Below are positions 4,887 through 5,184 of a stretch of DNA of 5,184 nucleotides, piece after piece. This DNA is from Planctomycetota bacterium (GTDB lineage: Bacteria > Planctomycetota > Brocadiia > SM23-32). Below the pieces are notes generated by a model, which had not been told where the DNA came from, ran no database searches, and was given only the letters and a program-made list of their open reading frames with translations. The DNA lies in contig JAGXLK010000246.1 in the NCBI GenBank assembly GCA_018334735.1, positions 1-5,184 of the forward strand, in the 5' to 3' direction. The translations under genes were made by a program, and so were the position numbers. Numbering within the stretch: the first letter of the stretch is position 1; each line of letters starts with the position of its first letter.

Positions 4887-5184
4887 ATGATATCGCAAAA
4901 CAAAATGGTTCAGGAACTGGATGATCTTAAATCTCGCCGTAACGCCATTCTCCTCGTACATAACTACCAGGTGCCAGAGTTACAGGATGTGGCCGACTTT
5001 CGGGGAGATTCCCTGGGCCTCAGTCGGAAAGCCGCCGAAAGTGACGCCGACGTTATCCTTTTTTGTGGCGTGCATTTTATGGCTGAAACGGCTTCAATCC
5101 TCTGCAGGGAAAAAACAGTGCTCATCCCGGATTTGCACTGTGGGTGTCCGATGGCTGATATGATTGATGCCGAGCAGTTGCGTG
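4887..5184 (+). CDS. nadA: Quinolinate synthase, 3'-truncated by the window edge
   Basis: The first 99 codons of NadA are present; the gene runs off the right edge. NadA is a [4Fe-4S] enzyme that condenses iminoaspartate with dihydroxyacetone phosphate to quinolinate in de novo NAD synthesis. The fragment shows [18 protein letters not shown] (21-38), where His25 and Tyr27 are the conserved substrate-site pair, then [18 protein letters not shown] (40-57), [14 protein letters not shown] (59-72) and [12 protein letters not shown] (81-92). Cys87 matches the first of the three cluster cysteines; an extra Cys85 stands two residues before it. The other two ligands would be beyond the window. The ATG at 4887 is chosen over an in-frame ATG at 4905 because it has weak purine-rich sequence upstream (AAGGGCAGAG, 4871-4880). 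It lies 142 bp after thi4 on the same strand. Confidence 0.95.
   Translation, partial: MISQNKMVQELDDLKSRRNAILLVHNYQVPELQDVADFRGDSLGLSRKAAESDADVILFCGVHFMAETASILCREKTVLIPDLHCGCPMADMIDAEQLR

Noticed and set aside
4921..5163. Open frame of 80 codons on the plus strand near the right edge
   Set aside because: It lies out of frame inside nadA, whose conserved motifs occupy the other frame.

Overview
This 5.2 kb window looks like ordinary chromosomal, mostly housekeeping DNA from a bacterium, with no sign of a phage, plasmid, insertion sequence or CRISPR array. The best guess for the host is a planctomycete or another member of the PVC group. Three things suggest this: few start codons have a clear Shine-Dalgarno sequence, there is a short excisionase/MerR-like HTH fused to a receiver domain (a layout I associate with planctomycetes and some deltaproteobacteria), and there is a bacterial Thi4-type thiazole synthase. 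The placement is inference only.

Layout, left to right. (1) 2-946 (+) is the 3' part of an acidic protein I do not recognise; its frame is open through the left edge. (2) 990-2726 (-) is a two-gene unit facing it: a polyprenyl (farnesyl/geranylgeranyl-type) diphosphate synthase, then 24 nt later ribonuclease III (rnc). A promoter with TTGACA inside a perfect dyad precedes it and argues for the second ATG (2726) as the start. (3) 2926-3019 (+) is tRNA-Ser(GGA) with an encoded CCA and its own strong promoter. (4) 3087-3641 (-) is an HTH protein with a degenerate receiver domain (phosphoacceptor Asp replaced by Asn). (5) 3642-3958 is a divergent regulatory region with back-to-back sigma70-like promoters, a dyad between the -35 and -10 of the regulator promoter, and a separate 8-bp-arm inverted repeat. 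(6) 3959-4744 (+) is a Thi4-family thiazole synthase carrying a Cys at the position of the yeast sulfur-donor Cys205, followed by a probable intrinsic terminator. (7) 4887-5184 (+) is the first 99 codons of nadA, quinolinate synthase, running off the right edge.

How the genes relate: Thi4 enzymes build the thiazole half of thiamine from NAD, glycine and sulfur, and NadA makes the quinolinate precursor of NAD, so a NAD-consuming and a NAD-making gene are adjacent in the same direction. The divergent HTH/pseudo-receiver gene is a candidate local regulator, but nothing in the sequence proves that it controls thi4. The most interesting points are the Cys-type Thi4, the pseudo-receiver and its promoter dyad. 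I found no clearly new multi-gene system here.
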